Counted from the stretch's first letter, positions 26,235 through 35,611 are shown. The stretch: 64,000 nt of DNA from CBDCGV01 sp965216955 (GCA_965216955.1 CBDCGV010000009.1:124001-188000), one strand, 5' to 3'. Numbers and translations: made by a program. Notes: generated from the letters alone by a model not told the origin.

Positions 26235-28001
26235 TTATCCCCCATAAATATCATCAATTACTGATTTATATTTTTCTCTTATGACCTTGCGCTTCACCTT
26301 CATAGTAGGTGTAAGTTCGCCAGTTTCAGTTGTCCACTCGCTTGGCAACAATTTAAATTTCTTAATCTGTTCTATGTGACTGAATTCAGGGTTGTACTCT
26401 TTAATAATCTTTTTAAATTCGTCCATTACCTTCTCATTCTTAATGAGATCTTCATTTGAAGTAGCACTAATTCCATTTTCTTTAGCCCACTCTTTTAATG
26501 ATTCAAAAGCCGGAACAATTAATGCGGAAACAAACTTTTTACCTTCTCCTACCACCATCATCTGTTCTACAAAAAAGGATTCTTTAAATTTATTTTCTAT
26601 CGGTGCAGGAGCAACATATTTTCCTCCGGAAGTTTTCAATAATTGCTTCTTCCTATCTGTAATTTTTAATAATTTCTTACCGTTTCTCTTGTTAGTTACC
26701 CACGTTCCAATGTCTCCAGTATGAAACCATCCATCATCACTCATTACCTCCTCAGTCTTATCTGGAGCTTTATAATACCCTTGCATAATATTAGGCCCTT
26801 TCGCTAAGATTTCTCCATCATCTGCTAATTTTATGTCTACTCCATCAACTGGCATTCCAACCGTTCCTAATAAAGATTCCCCCTCATCAAACCTATTAAA
26901 AGTTAAAACGGGAGAGGTTTCTGTTAAACCATATCCTTCTCTAATTTGAACGCCTGCCGCAGAAAACACCCTTGCAATTTTTAAAGACAATGGTGCAGAT
27001 CCTGATACAACTCCGATAACTCTTCCTCCAAGTGCTTCTCTCCATTTACTAAAGATCAACTTATCAGCAATTTTAAACTGCAGATCTGGCTTTTTATCGT
27101 AGTAATAATCATCCGTAAGTCCTAATGCCCAAAAGAAAAGCTTTTTCTTTAGTCCGGTTAACTCAAGTCCTTTGTTCACTATTTTCTCGTACACTTTCTC
27201 TAATAATCTAGGTACAGTAGTAAAAAAATGTGGTTTTACTACCTGCAACTGATCAGCTAGTGTATCGATATCAGAATACCAAATACTCACTCCTCCATAT
27301 TGATAACAATATGTCACCATTCTCTCAAAAATGTGACATAACGGCAAGAAGCTAAGTGCGTCCATACTCGGTTCAACAGGCAATTCTTTAATGACTGTTT
27401 TTACGTTCTCAACGATGTTCTTATGCGTTAACATTACTCCTTTGGGTAAACCTGTTGTTCCTGAAGTATATATTAAAGTCGCTAAATCATCTTCTTTAAC
27501 ATTTTCCATCAATCTTTTAACTTCTTCTATATCGCCATCAGCACCTAAGCCTTGCAATTCTTCTAATGTCTGGCATCCTGGTACCTTCTCAAACGAATAG
27601 ATATTTCCTAAGGTGGGAACTCTCGAAGGGAGATCTTTTACTTTTTGGAACAATTCATTATTTGATACAATGCAAACTTTTATTTCTGCATGATTAAATA
27701 TATAATCGTAATCGTTAGTACTGATAGTTGGGTAAACCGGAACATTAATTGCGCCAATTTGCTCAATTCCGATATCACATATATTCCATTCGGGTCTATT
27801 GGCTTTTGAAATAGTTGCCACCTTATCTCCTGGCTTAATGCCTAGTTTCAATAATCCCAAACTAACTTTATTGGCTTCATCAATAATTTTCTGAGTGCCA
27901 TATTTTTCCCAACTTCCATCTTTAATAGCTGCAAAAGCTACTTCCTGAGGAAAATTTTCTTTCTGATAATGTATAAAGTCGAATAACCGTTTAACTTCCA
28001 T
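26235..28001 (-). CDS. Long-chain fatty acid--CoA ligase
   Basis: A 588-residue AMP-forming acyl-CoA synthetase of the FAA1 type, activating long-chain fatty acids for beta-oxidation or lipid synthesis. The P-loop TLIYTSGTTGLPKGVMLTH is present, as are A5 (REGYGLTETSP), the GWFHTGDIG motif and the ITDRKKQLLKTSGGKYV hinge with its catalytic region. Length is typical. It is monocistronic, with a terminator after it. A candidate -7 element (TAGATTTA on the minus strand) lies just upstream. Confidence 0.92.
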   Translation of the reverse strand: MEVKRLFDFIHYQKENFPQEVAFAAIKDGSWEKYGTQKIIDEANKVSLGLLKLGIKPGDKVATISKANRPEWNICDIGIEQIGAINVPVYPTISTNDYDYIFNHAEIKVCIVSNNELFQKVKDLPSRVPTLGNIYSFEKVPGCQTLEELQGLGADGDIEEVKRLMENVKEDDLATLIYTSGTTGLPKGVMLTHKNIVENVKTVIKELPVEPSMDALSFLPLCHIFERMVTYCYQYGGVSIWYSDIDTLADQLQVVKPHFFTTVPRLLEKVYEKIVNKGLELTGLKKKLFFWALGLTDDYYYDKKPDLQFKIADKLIFSKWREALGGRVIGVVSGSAPLSLKIARVFSAAGVQIREGYGLTETSPVLTFNRFDEGESLLGTVGMPVDGVDIKLADDGEILAKGPNIMQGYYKAPDKTEEVMSDDGWFHTGDIGTWVTNKRNGKKLLKITDRKKQLLKTSGGKYVAPAPIENKFKESFFVEQMMVVGEGKKFVSALIVPAFESLKEWAKENGISATSNEDLIKNEKVMDEFKKIIKEYNPEFSHIEQIKKFKLLPSEWTTETGELTPTMKVKRKVIREKYKSVIDDIYGG

Positions 28002-28106
28002 TTTAATTAATTTAAATCTAGTTCAAAATCATATTTGATTATAATGCAATATTAAGACAATGTTTCCTTACTTTCTAATAGTGGGCTTGTTTTTAAAGCC
28101 ATTGAT

Positions 28107-28137
28107 AAACAAAAAGGGGCTACCTATCGGCAGCCCC
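28107..28137 (-). terminator. Intrinsic terminator of YceI gene
   Basis: On the minus strand a nine-pair stem (28129-28137 with 28116-28124, one G-T pair) with a four-base loop is followed by a T-rich tract. It lies 33 bases after the YceI stop. Confidence 0.8.
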
Positions 28138-28170
28138 ACCTCTCGTTATCCAAGTAGGATAGTAAACTGG

Positions 28171-28833
28171 CTATTCTGTGCCTGCTTGAATATCTAAACC
28201 GATTTGAACAATCGGATGTATAAATTTATCTCCTAAGCTTTTATCATTTCCATAATGTACTCCCCAATCTGTTCTATCAATATTAAACTTAGCTTCTGTT
28301 GATACAACACTCTCGTTTAAAGTAACTTTTGCCGGGAAGGTTACTGATTTTGTAGTCCCTTTTAATTCTAAATTTCCAGTTACTTGATGTGTCGCTCCTT
28401 CAAACAATATTTCCTCCTCAGGATTTTCAGGTAAACCTGCTACAGAAACTATTTCAAATTTTGCTGTTGGGTTATTCTCTACATCAAAAAAGTCAGGTGA
28501 TTTTAAATGCCCTGCAAGTTTAGCATTATTCTCTTCATCCATGTCCAATGCAACAAGCGAATTCATATCAATAATAAAATCACCCGCAACAATGCTTCCA
28601 TTTTCAACTGATATATTTCCCTCAGTTAAGCTTAAAGCGCCATTGTGACTGCCTGTAGGTTTAGTTCCAATCCAATTTACAGCGCTACTTCCTAGAATAA
28701 CTCTATAATTTTTAGCTGTTTCAGAAGCTGCTGCAACGTCTTGTGCTTCTCCAACTTCAGCAGAATCTCCCTTTGGAGCTTGCTTACAACTGAACATTAA
28801 AAAAGGAACCAAAATAAAAATCAACTTTCTCAT
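28171..28833 (-). CDS. YceI family lipoprotein
   Basis: 220 residues. Lipoprotein signal (lipobox MFSC near residue 16) followed by a YceI lipocalin-like barrel: SSAVNWIGTKPTGSHNGALSL, GDFIIDMNSL, KSPDFFDVENNPTAKFEIVS and the terminal FNIDRTDWGVHYG. YceI proteins bind polyisoprenoid or fatty-acid-type lipids in the periplasm. It is divergent from the helicase-nuclease gene, with a 135-base gap holding an inverted repeat. Confidence 0.9.
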   Translation of the reverse strand: MRKLIFILVPFLMFSCKQAPKGDSAEVGEAQDVAAASETAKNYRVILGSSAVNWIGTKPTGSHNGALSLTEGNISVENGSIVAGDFIIDMNSLVALDMDEENNAKLAGHLKSPDFFDVENNPTAKFEIVSVAGLPENPEEEILFEGATHQVTGNLELKGTTKSVTFPAKVTLNESVVSTEAKFNIDRTDWGVHYGNDKSLGDKFIHPIVQIGLDIQAGTE

Positions 28834-28917
28834 ATACTGTTTTGTTATCTATCAATAAATTATTACTTGAAGATAAATAGTAAAAGTCCAGTTTTAGTTC
28901 ATTTTTTATTTCTAATT

Positions 28918-28954
28918 TTCCACAATGAATTCTTTTTGAATTCATTTTGTGGAA
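28918..28954. promoter_or_regulatory. Inverted repeat before the AddA-like gene
   Basis: The left arm (28918-28932, TTCCACAATGAATTC) is complementary to the right arm (28938-28954) apart from a two-base bulge, with a five-T loop. It could be an operator or a 5' mRNA hairpin close to the TTG start at 28969. The lack of a T tract after it argues against a terminator. Confidence 0.45.
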
Positions 28955-28968
28955 ACCTATACAAATAA

Positions 28969-31900
28969 TTGGGAAATACAGCCATATATCAGTCATCTGC
29001 CGGTTCTGGAAAAACCTTTACGTTAGTTAAAAACTATCTCAAAATATTACTTGGAGTTTCAGGGCGGTTTGATACTTCTATATACAAAAATGTTTTGTGC
29101 ATTACTTTCACTAACAAGGCTACCAATGAAATGAAGTCGAGAATTCTAAAAGAGCTCGCATCAATTGCAAGTGGAGAAAACACATTAATGCTTTCCGTTT
29201 TGGAGGAAGAATTAAAACCCAATTATGACCTTGCTAAACAGGCCAAGCTAATTCACAATTTGATTTTACAAGATCTAGGGAATCTACAGATTACCACCAT
29301 AGATAGTTTTTTTCAACAGATCATTAGATCTTTTGCCAAAGAATTAGCACTTCCATTCAATTACAACATTGAGATGGATACAAATATGATTTTGCAGCAG
29401 ATAACAGCTAATTTATATCTCCAAATTGAAAATAACCCTCAATTAAATTCTTGGATGAAACAATTTACTTTTCATCAAATTAATGAGAATAAAAATTGGG
29501 ATATTGAGCGCAATCTTATTGCTTTTGGCAAGCAACTTTTTTATGATGACTTCCAGGTGTTGAAAGATACGTTACCAAGTATTCAACATTTAAAAGCAAC
29601 TTCAAAGCGTTTATATCAAGTAAAATCAAAATTTGAAGAATCGTTAAAAAAACTTGTATCAGAAATTATCGAGCAACTCCCAAAAAAAATTGACAAAACC
29701 AACTTCGCATACAAGGGGGAGTTTATTAACTACTTGGAACGCATAGCTAATGGTTTAGTCACTCCACCAGGAATACGGCTATCAAAATACCTTTCAGGAT
29801 CGATTCCTCTATACAATAAAAAATGTGACGAACACATAAAAATTGAGATTGATAATTTTTATGAGAATGTAAAAGGAAACTTTAACGAAGTAACTAATTT
29901 ATTTGAAAAACCTTTTATAAGATATAACTCTTGTAAAGTTGTCCTGTCAAATATTTATTCCCTCGGACTTTTAACTTACTTAAATAAAGAATTAGCAAAA
30001 TATAGAGCGGAAAACGACACGTTGCTCATTTCAGATACAAATCAGTTAATGCATTTACTGATTAAAAATGACGATAATCCGTTTATTTATGAACGTGCCG
30101 GCACCTTTTTTAAGTATGTTTTAATAGATGAATTCCAAGACACCTCCAACTTACAATGGGAAAATATTCTACCATTGCTATTACAATTATTGTCGCAAGC
30201 GCAAAGTCATGAGTTAAAAGTTATTTTGGTTGGAGATGTAAAACAATCTATCTATAGATGGAGAGGGGGTAATATGAATCTTCTATTGCAAAATGCAATT
30301 AACGACTTATCCATTTCTGACATTGCTATTAAACAGCTTAACACAAATTATAGAAGTAGAAAGGAAATCGTAACCTTTAACAATCTCTTTTTTTCAAACT
30401 TAACCGAAATTGTCAATGTTGATCATCTCCAACAACTTTACAACAAAGTAGAGCAAAAGAGCATTGTTAAAGATAAAAATGAAGGCTATATAGAATTTCA
30501 GTTTTTTGAAGATGAGAAAGAGCATGACTGGAAATCCAAAGCAACCACAAAATTAATAAATGATATTAAAGAGCTGACTTCGACTTACAATTATAAAAAA
30601 CAAGATATTGCTATTCTAACGAGAAAAAATGCTGAAGCGGAAAATCTTGCTAAGACCTTAGAACGCCATCAAATTGATGTCGTTTCTGCGGAAGGTTTAT
30701 TATTAAAAAACCAAGTTAATATTCAATTTTTGCTTTCCTGCTTTAGGTTTTTAGTAGATACTAATGACGAGATTTCAAAATCAGAGTTAGCATTCCATCT
30801 TTATAAATTAGGAAAACTTAATGTACGATCAATTCATCATATTTTTGATAAGGAAAAATCTCCCATTTTACTAAATGAAAACTTTCCTGATTTCTTTGAA
30901 CAAATTGGCTATTTACAAGTTATTAATGTATTAGATGCTACTCAAAAGCTCAAAAGTATTTTTGATATAGATATCGATGATTACCTTCTAGAATTTGAAT
31001 CTCAAGTTCTCAATTTTGTAAATAATAAATCTGGAACGATAAGTGATTTTTTAGAGTGGTGGGATCTCACTGGGCATAAAAATTCTATTTTAGGGTCTAA
31101 CCATGAAGATGCTGTTCAGATAATTACCATTCATAAGTCAAAAGGACTTGAGTTTCCAATTGTTATAATTCCATATGCGGATTGGAGTGTTAAACCAAAA
31201 CCTATGGGCATCTTATGGGCAGCAACTGACCAACCTCCTTTTGATGTTCACTTCCCTTATCCCTTAAAAATAAGCAGTCAATTAGAAAATACTTTCTTCA
31301 AAGATGCTTACGATAAAGAAATCTATAATTGTCTTATAGACAATATTAATCTTTTATATGTTGCTTTTACAAGAGCATCTGAACAACTTTTAATATCGGC
31401 ACCTTTCAAGAAGAGTAAATCTAAATCTTATAGTCTCACTTCACAACTGACTATCGATGCGCTCAAAAAAATGTCCCCTGATACAGAAAAGGATTTATTT
31501 TTCGCCTCCGGTTATAAGAGTAAAAAAGAAAACACTAATAACTCTAATAACCCATTAAACAATAAATCAATTACTGCTGGCTTTGCAAAAAGCAAATCTT
31601 TTTCTCTTTCTTCAAAAGGCCATTCCAAGAGCGATGAAACAACCTTAGTTGGCTTAGCCGTGCATGAAATACTTTTTAAGATAAATCACAAAAAAAACTA
31701 TAAAAAAATTACCCTTCAGTATTTATCCGCAAAAGGATATTCTCTAAAGCTCAAAAATAAAATTCAGTTATCTATTGATAAAATATTTGAAATTGATCAA
31801 TTAGAGAACTGGTTTTCCGGTAGATGGGAGGCCTACAATGAGCGAGAAATTCATTATAAAGGAGCGATTATTAGACCTGACAAAGTCATTGTAAATAAAG

Positions 31901-32058
31901 ACAAACAGTGCATTGTTATAGATTATAAAACGGGAAGCGTTTCAAAAAAACATAAAGATCAAGTTGCTATATACATAGATGCGCTATCATCTATAGGTTA
32001 CAGAGCAGTTGAAGGTTATTTACTTTATAGTTCTCTCCCCTCTCTCATAAAGGTTTAA
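28969..32058 (+). CDS. UvrD/AddA-like helicase-nuclease
   Basis: A 1029-residue superfamily 1 helicase fused to a C-terminal PD-(D/E)XK nuclease, as in AddA/RecB. Seen in order: Walker A (SSAGSGKTFTLV, near residue 10), motif II (LIDEFQDTSNLQW), motif III (GDVKQSIYRWRGG), motif V (IHKSKGLEFPIVIIPY), motif VI (YVAFTRASEQL) and the nuclease core IRPDKVIV..IVIDYKTG. It should process DNA double-strand ends for RecA. The only in-frame start is a TTG at 28969, directly after an in-frame TAA. An AddB-like partner is expected but is not adjacent. Confidence 0.88.
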   Translation: MGNTAIYQSSAGSGKTFTLVKNYLKILLGVSGRFDTSIYKNVLCITFTNKATNEMKSRILKELASIASGENTLMLSVLEEELKPNYDLAKQAKLIHNLILQDLGNLQITTIDSFFQQIIRSFAKELALPFNYNIEMDTNMILQQITANLYLQIENNPQLNSWMKQFTFHQINENKNWDIERNLIAFGKQLFYDDFQVLKDTLPSIQHLKATSKRLYQVKSKFEESLKKLVSEIIEQLPKKIDKTNFAYKGEFINYLERIANGLVTPPGIRLSKYLSGSIPLYNKKCDEHIKIEIDNFYENVKGNFNEVTNLFEKPFIRYNSCKVVLSNIYSLGLLTYLNKELAKYRAENDTLLISDTNQLMHLLIKNDDNPFIYERAGTFFKYVLIDEFQDTSNLQWENILPLLLQLLSQAQSHELKVILVGDVKQSIYRWRGGNMNLLLQNAINDLSISDIAIKQLNTNYRSRKEIVTFNNLFFSNLTEIVNVDHLQQLYNKVEQKSIVKDKNEGYIEFQFFEDEKEHDWKSKATTKLINDIKELTSTYNYKKQDIAILTRKNAEAENLAKTLERHQIDVVSAEGLLLKNQVNIQFLLSCFRFLVDTNDEISKSELAFHLYKLGKLNVRSIHHIFDKEKSPILLNENFPDFFEQIGYLQVINVLDATQKLKSIFDIDIDDYLLEFESQVLNFVNNKSGTISDFLEWWDLTGHKNSILGSNHEDAVQIITIHKSKGLEFPIVIIPYADWSVKPKPMGILWAATDQPPFDVHFPYPLKISSQLENTFFKDAYDKEIYNCLIDNINLLYVAFTRASEQLLISAPFKKSKSKSYSLTSQLTIDALKKMSPDTEKDLFFASGYKSKKENTNNSNNPLNNKSITAGFAKSKSFSLSSKGHSKSDETTLVGLAVHEILFKINHKKNYKKITLQYLSAKGYSLKLKNKIQLSIDKIFEIDQLENWFSGRWEAYNEREIHYKGAIIRPDKVIVNKDKQCIVIDYKTGSVSKKHKDQVAIYIDALSSIGYRAVEGYLLYSSLPSLIKV

Positions 32059-32135
32059 CTCCAAAGAAGGCGCTGTCAAAGTTAGATGTTACTAAAAACC
32101 ACTACATCTATCTATAATAAAACTCTCCCTTGCTT

Positions 32136-32993
32136 TTACCCAAGCACTTGCTCATTTAATCGATCCTCATCCTTTTTAGGATAAAGATTTAGTTGAGGTG
32201 TTTGAAACAATTCACCGCTACTTTTCCTAGGCATTGTTGCTAATATTTGATTGTGAAATTCGTTATAGGAACCCTTAAAAGCACCATTATTGAAAACACT
32301 TAGAAATGCAGTGGTAAACGAGCCATTTTGAGCGCCATAAAATTCTAACGACGATTCAGCATCATCACAACCAGACATTAATAAAACATTTGCCTTTATG
32401 TCAACATCCTCGCCTCTTGGCAAGCCACTCAACGCAGATCTATACACGGCTTCCTGATCTATAAGCACCTGGTTTGAACGTGCTTCCTCAACAAATCGTG
32501 CTAATGGAGCAAACGTACCTTCTCCAGAAAAATTATTGGTATAATTATGTAAAGACCTTGTTACCGTTCCACTATGGCAACTATCTGAAACCACTACAAC
32601 ATTAATCTTCTCCCGAGCCTTTGCAATGATATTGTAAAATTCATCATCGATAAACATACGGTCGTATAAAACCCATGTTTCATCTTTGAAATCTTTTTCC
32701 TCATCATCGCCATACTTATTAGGAACTTGAGAACCATGTCCTGAATAAGTAATCCAAAGCGTATCTCCTTCTCTCAAAAAATTGGTATAAAATTCTAAGA
32801 AATTAGAGACCACCTCAGAAGTAGCTTGCTCGTTGATAAGCGTTACTACAGAGTTAAACTTTAACTGCCTTGCAATAGCGGCATAAGCATTCGCATCATT
32901 CACACAGAGGTTTAATCGAAGCTCACTACCATAATGTGCCGGATCCACTTTATTGATTCCAATGTGGAGACTTACTTTAAAATTCTTAATCAT
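32136..32993 (-). CDS. Caspase-like (orthocaspase) cysteine protease
   Basis: A 285-residue peptidase C14 domain protein with nothing else attached. The dyad is visible: His86 in ITYSGHGSQ and Cys139 in VVSDSCHSGT. Acidic residues at Asp137 and in SGCDDAESS match the S1 pocket of metacaspases/orthocaspases, which cut after Arg or Lys rather than Asp. Acidic loop GDDEEKDFKDE (95-105) may bind calcium. It is the last gene of a five-gene operon with two CHAT proteases, a gasdermin-like protein and a patatin, 77 bases after the preceding gene. The likely role is to execute or amplify protease signalling in a defence or cell-death pathway. Confidence 0.9.
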   Translation of the reverse strand: MIKNFKVSLHIGINKVDPAHYGSELRLNLCVNDANAYAAIARQLKFNSVVTLINEQATSEVVSNFLEFYTNFLREGDTLWITYSGHGSQVPNKYGDDEEKDFKDETWVLYDRMFIDDEFYNIIAKAREKINVVVVSDSCHSGTVTRSLHNYTNNFSGEGTFAPLARFVEEARSNQVLIDQEAVYRSALSGLPRGEDVDIKANVLLMSGCDDAESSLEFYGAQNGSFTTAFLSVFNNGAFKGSYNEFHNQILATMPRKSSGELFQTPQLNLYPKKDEDRLNEQVLG

Positions 32994-33070
32994 AAAATGT
33001 TTTGTTTAGAGTGTTTTAAAAATGTTCAAGATTAAATATAATAATTAAAAACCAAATACTTTTCAAAATA

Positions 33071-33955
33071 TTATAACAACGTAGGCATTTCGACTCCATC
33101 TAATCCTAAAATATCGATTTGATTTTTTGCCGATTCAAAGCAAACATCTATGGGCAATTTTAGCGCATAGAAACTATAAAAGGCAGCACTGAATTCTAAT
33201 GCTGTTTTATCAAATATGGCCCCATTCATTGCTATCACATTTTTCTTAACCCCTAGTATCTTTTTTATTTGCTTTCCTAAATTTAATGTATCGCAGCTCG
33301 ATAAAAAAACGAGGTCAATATCAAAAACTTTTTTCCATGCCCGTATCATTTTCGTAAGATTAGAAACACTTAATCTTTTTATCTCTCCATTTTCATCTTG
33401 TAAAATGATTCCTTTATCGTTTTTGCCATCCCTATCGCCCTCATCGTAACCATGGCCAGAAAAATGAATAACTTGCGGCTTATATTTTAAAATGGTTTCA
33501 TTGAAATTTTTAATCCTCGATTCCATTGAAGCCTTTAAATCCAGAAAAGGCCTTCCTTGTAATGCAACGCTCACTCTCATAAATTCTTTTTCTATCCTAA
33601 GCTGTTGATATTGGTAGTGTCTTGGATTGGAAGTAATAAATAGCACACGATTGTCCAAAAAAGTATCAGATTGTTGATCCTCTATGCTTAGAACATCTTC
33701 TAAATTGATTAACAAATCAGCAATTTTATCAGCAAGGTCTAATCTTCTGGCAGCAATTTCATCATTAAAAATAATGCCCATAGATTCTTGGTATTTCATT
33801 AGTTTTCTATAACCCCTTAACGTACCAATTTGGGCATATAAATGGTTGTTCCCTTTGAACAATCCAAAGTTTTCTAAGATATCAATGGCTTCGTCTAACT
33901 TATTCTGAGCCAACTTTTCCCTGATGGTGGTTTTAAAAGCTTCTATCCTATCCAT
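33071..33955 (-). CDS. EAD11-like/CHAT protease (second copy)
   Basis: 294 residues. The N-terminal 90 or so form a helical domain resembling effector-associated domain 11 (LAQNKLDEAIDILENFG; SMGIIFNDEIAARRLDLADKIADLL), an adaptor that pairs with a like domain on a partner. The C-terminal CHAT (caspase-HetF) protease has His168 in IHFSGHGYDEG and Cys221 in VFLSSCDTL. Both catalytic residues are intact. It is a diverged paralogue of the adjacent upstream gene, 24 bases away. It lies in the effector operon, and its substrate could be the gasdermin-like protein or the orthocaspase. That is inferred. Confidence 0.87.
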   Translation of the reverse strand: MDRIEAFKTTIREKLAQNKLDEAIDILENFGLFKGNNHLYAQIGTLRGYRKLMKYQESMGIIFNDEIAARRLDLADKIADLLINLEDVLSIEDQQSDTFLDNRVLFITSNPRHYQYQQLRIEKEFMRVSVALQGRPFLDLKASMESRIKNFNETILKYKPQVIHFSGHGYDEGDRDGKNDKGIILQDENGEIKRLSVSNLTKMIRAWKKVFDIDLVFLSSCDTLNLGKQIKKILGVKKNVIAMNGAIFDKTALEFSAAFYSFYALKLPIDVCFESAKNQIDILGLDGVEMPTLL

Positions 33956-33979
33956 ATAGTTGCCTTAAAATTATTTGCA

Positions 33980-34816
33980 TTAACCTCTCCCTTTAATTAA
34001 CACGGGTTTATCTTTATCTGCCAGGTCTTTAAAATCTATTTCATTTATTGCTGCTGCAAATGCAATATCAATAGATTTTTTAGCTAAATATTTATAAAAT
34101 ACTTTCGCAAACTCTAAAGCTGTTTTATCTAAAATTGTCCCTCTAACACCAATTATATAATCTGCATATGGCTTAATCGCTTTTGCCTGATTTTCTGCAT
34201 AACATGCATTAAAAAAAACAAGTTTTATTTTTTTTATTCTGTCAAAAAGCTTGAACATACTAACCAACTGATCATTTCTCAACACCTTTGCCATTCCTTT
34301 TTCATCCTGTAAAACCAGTCCTTTTTTATCTCCTGTTACTCCATGACCAGTAAAATGAATAACGTCTGGCTCTTTAGTTAGAAAAGCTTCTTGCATCATG
34401 GCAGCTGTTACATCATCTGTAGGAATAAGTTCAAATTTAGCAGATTCTCTCAGAGACTCTGAAATATCATAATATTCTGATGCGTATCTTAAAACAGCTT
34501 CATTTTTTGGACTACTCCCCAGGAATAGTATTTTTAATTTATCTTCTGGAATATCTCCTCCAGAAAGCTTGAACCTTTGTATTTCTTCTCCAAGCTCCAA
34601 AATTCTAAAAGCAATTGTATTCTTTTGTCTAGAAGATTCATCAAAGGTTAACAAGCCCATCAACTCTTTATTTCTCAAGCTATTATAACTATTTTGCAAT
34701 AGAATAGCATTCTTAACCAATTCTTGATTTTTACTTGATTCCCCAAATTTGTGAATTTCTTTTAATGCCCCTTTTATATTGTTTTGAGCAACTAGATCTC
34801 TGATTTTATCTTTCAT
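33980..34816 (-). CDS. EAD11-like/CHAT protease (first copy)
   Basis: 278 residues. The N-terminal 80 match effector-associated domain 11 well (IRDLVAQNNIKGALKEIHKFG, then SLRNKELMGLLTFDESSRQKNTIAFRILEL). The CHAT protease domain carries His158 in IHFTGHGV and Cys205 in VFFNACYAE. DKTALEFAKVFYKYLAKKSIDIAF near the end is shared with the next gene, showing duplication. It starts 12 bases after the gasdermin-like gene, consistent with one transcript. EAD-bearing proteases are usually recruited by another EAD protein acting as sensor. None is visible in this window, so the trigger is unknown. Confidence 0.87.
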   Translation of the reverse strand: MKDKIRDLVAQNNIKGALKEIHKFGESSKNQELVKNAILLQNSYNSLRNKELMGLLTFDESSRQKNTIAFRILELGEEIQRFKLSGGDIPEDKLKILFLGSSPKNEAVLRYASEYYDISESLRESAKFELIPTDDVTAAMMQEAFLTKEPDVIHFTGHGVTGDKKGLVLQDEKGMAKVLRNDQLVSMFKLFDRIKKIKLVFFNACYAENQAKAIKPYADYIIGVRGTILDKTALEFAKVFYKYLAKKSIDIAFAAAINEIDFKDLADKDKPVLIKGRG

Positions 34817-34828
34817 ACTATAAATGAA

Positions 34829-35611
34829 TTACGTTGAAGCTTTTCCCAATATATTTATTTTTTTTAGATCTTCATCATTAAGCACAAGTACTTCTTCCTC
34901 TATTCCACGAGTCACTTCACTCCGCTGAATGCCTCTAACAACAGCTTCTTTTCTTTTTAGCGTTAATGTACTCAATCCGTATCTAATATCTAATTGAATC
35001 TCTTCATTCCCTAAATAAATCTCCCCATTAAAATTTAAGCCATAAGCCCCTCCTCTTGCACCACCTTTAAATTTTTTATAATTCCTTCGAACAATGTGTT
35101 TTTGAACAAATCCATCTACCAAAAGAACATATTCAACATTATCGTCTCTTAAAACACTTTGAGCACTTTGCTTAGCCAACCATTCTTCTATGGCGTCATC
35201 CCAGCGACGATTCTTTTCTACTCTCCCCCTTATTTGATCAAAAATGGTTAAACTTGCAACGACGTCTTGCGAGAGACTTAAATTAAGCATACTCAAAAAG
35301 TCTACTTGAGCACTTAATCCAGCGTCAACCACTAAAGAAGACCTTTGAATGGATTCACAAGAAAGGTTTTCTTCGAAATCGTACAAACTATTGACAGCAA
35401 AGCTCCATGACCCATCTCTATATATTACTAAAACTTCTCCTAATAAGCTGTTAGGTTTTCCTGCACGGGTATCATCTTCTATATAGCGTATATTACTTTT
35501 TACTCCAAGCAGCTCCTGCGCTTTATCGCTCGTTTCTGATTGTAATCCATTAGAAACATAATCATTCATTATATGATTGAAATGATTAATGTCAGGTCCT
35601 TTTTTTCCCAT
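34829..35611 (-). CDS. Candidate divergent bacterial gasdermin (pore-forming effector)
   Basis: 260 residues, no signal peptide. I do not recognise it by a firm motif. Size, predicted order of elements and neighbours fit bacterial gasdermins: an N-terminal helix and LGEVLVIYRDGSWSFAVNSL (58-76), an amphipathic strand pair (92-122, LVVDAGLSAQVDFLSMLNLS), a helix with EEWL (142-145), then VEYVLLVDGFVQKHIV (159-174) and a Gly-rich strand region (183-201). The last 40 residues are a charged tail with Arg226, Arg230 and Arg235 followed by an acidic helix, which would suit removal by a basic-specific caspase. Unlike known examples there is no cysteine near the N-terminus for acylation. If confirmed, cleavage would release a membrane-pore form. 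Otherwise it is an unknown member of the operon. Confidence 0.5.
   Translation of the reverse strand: MGKKGPDINHFNHIMNDYVSNGLQSETSDKAQELLGVKSNIRYIEDDTRAGKPNSLLGEVLVIYRDGSWSFAVNSLYDFEENLSCESIQRSSLVVDAGLSAQVDFLSMLNLSLSQDVVASLTIFDQIRGRVEKNRRWDDAIEEWLAKQSAQSVLRDDNVEYVLLVDGFVQKHIVRRNYKKFKGGARGGAYGLNFNGEIYLGNEEIQLDIRYGLSTLTLKRKEAVVRGIQRSEVTRGIEEEVLVLNDEDLKKINILGKAST

Noticed and set aside
28918..28954. Intrinsic terminator
   Set aside because: No T run follows the stem on either strand, and it sits between divergent gene starts.
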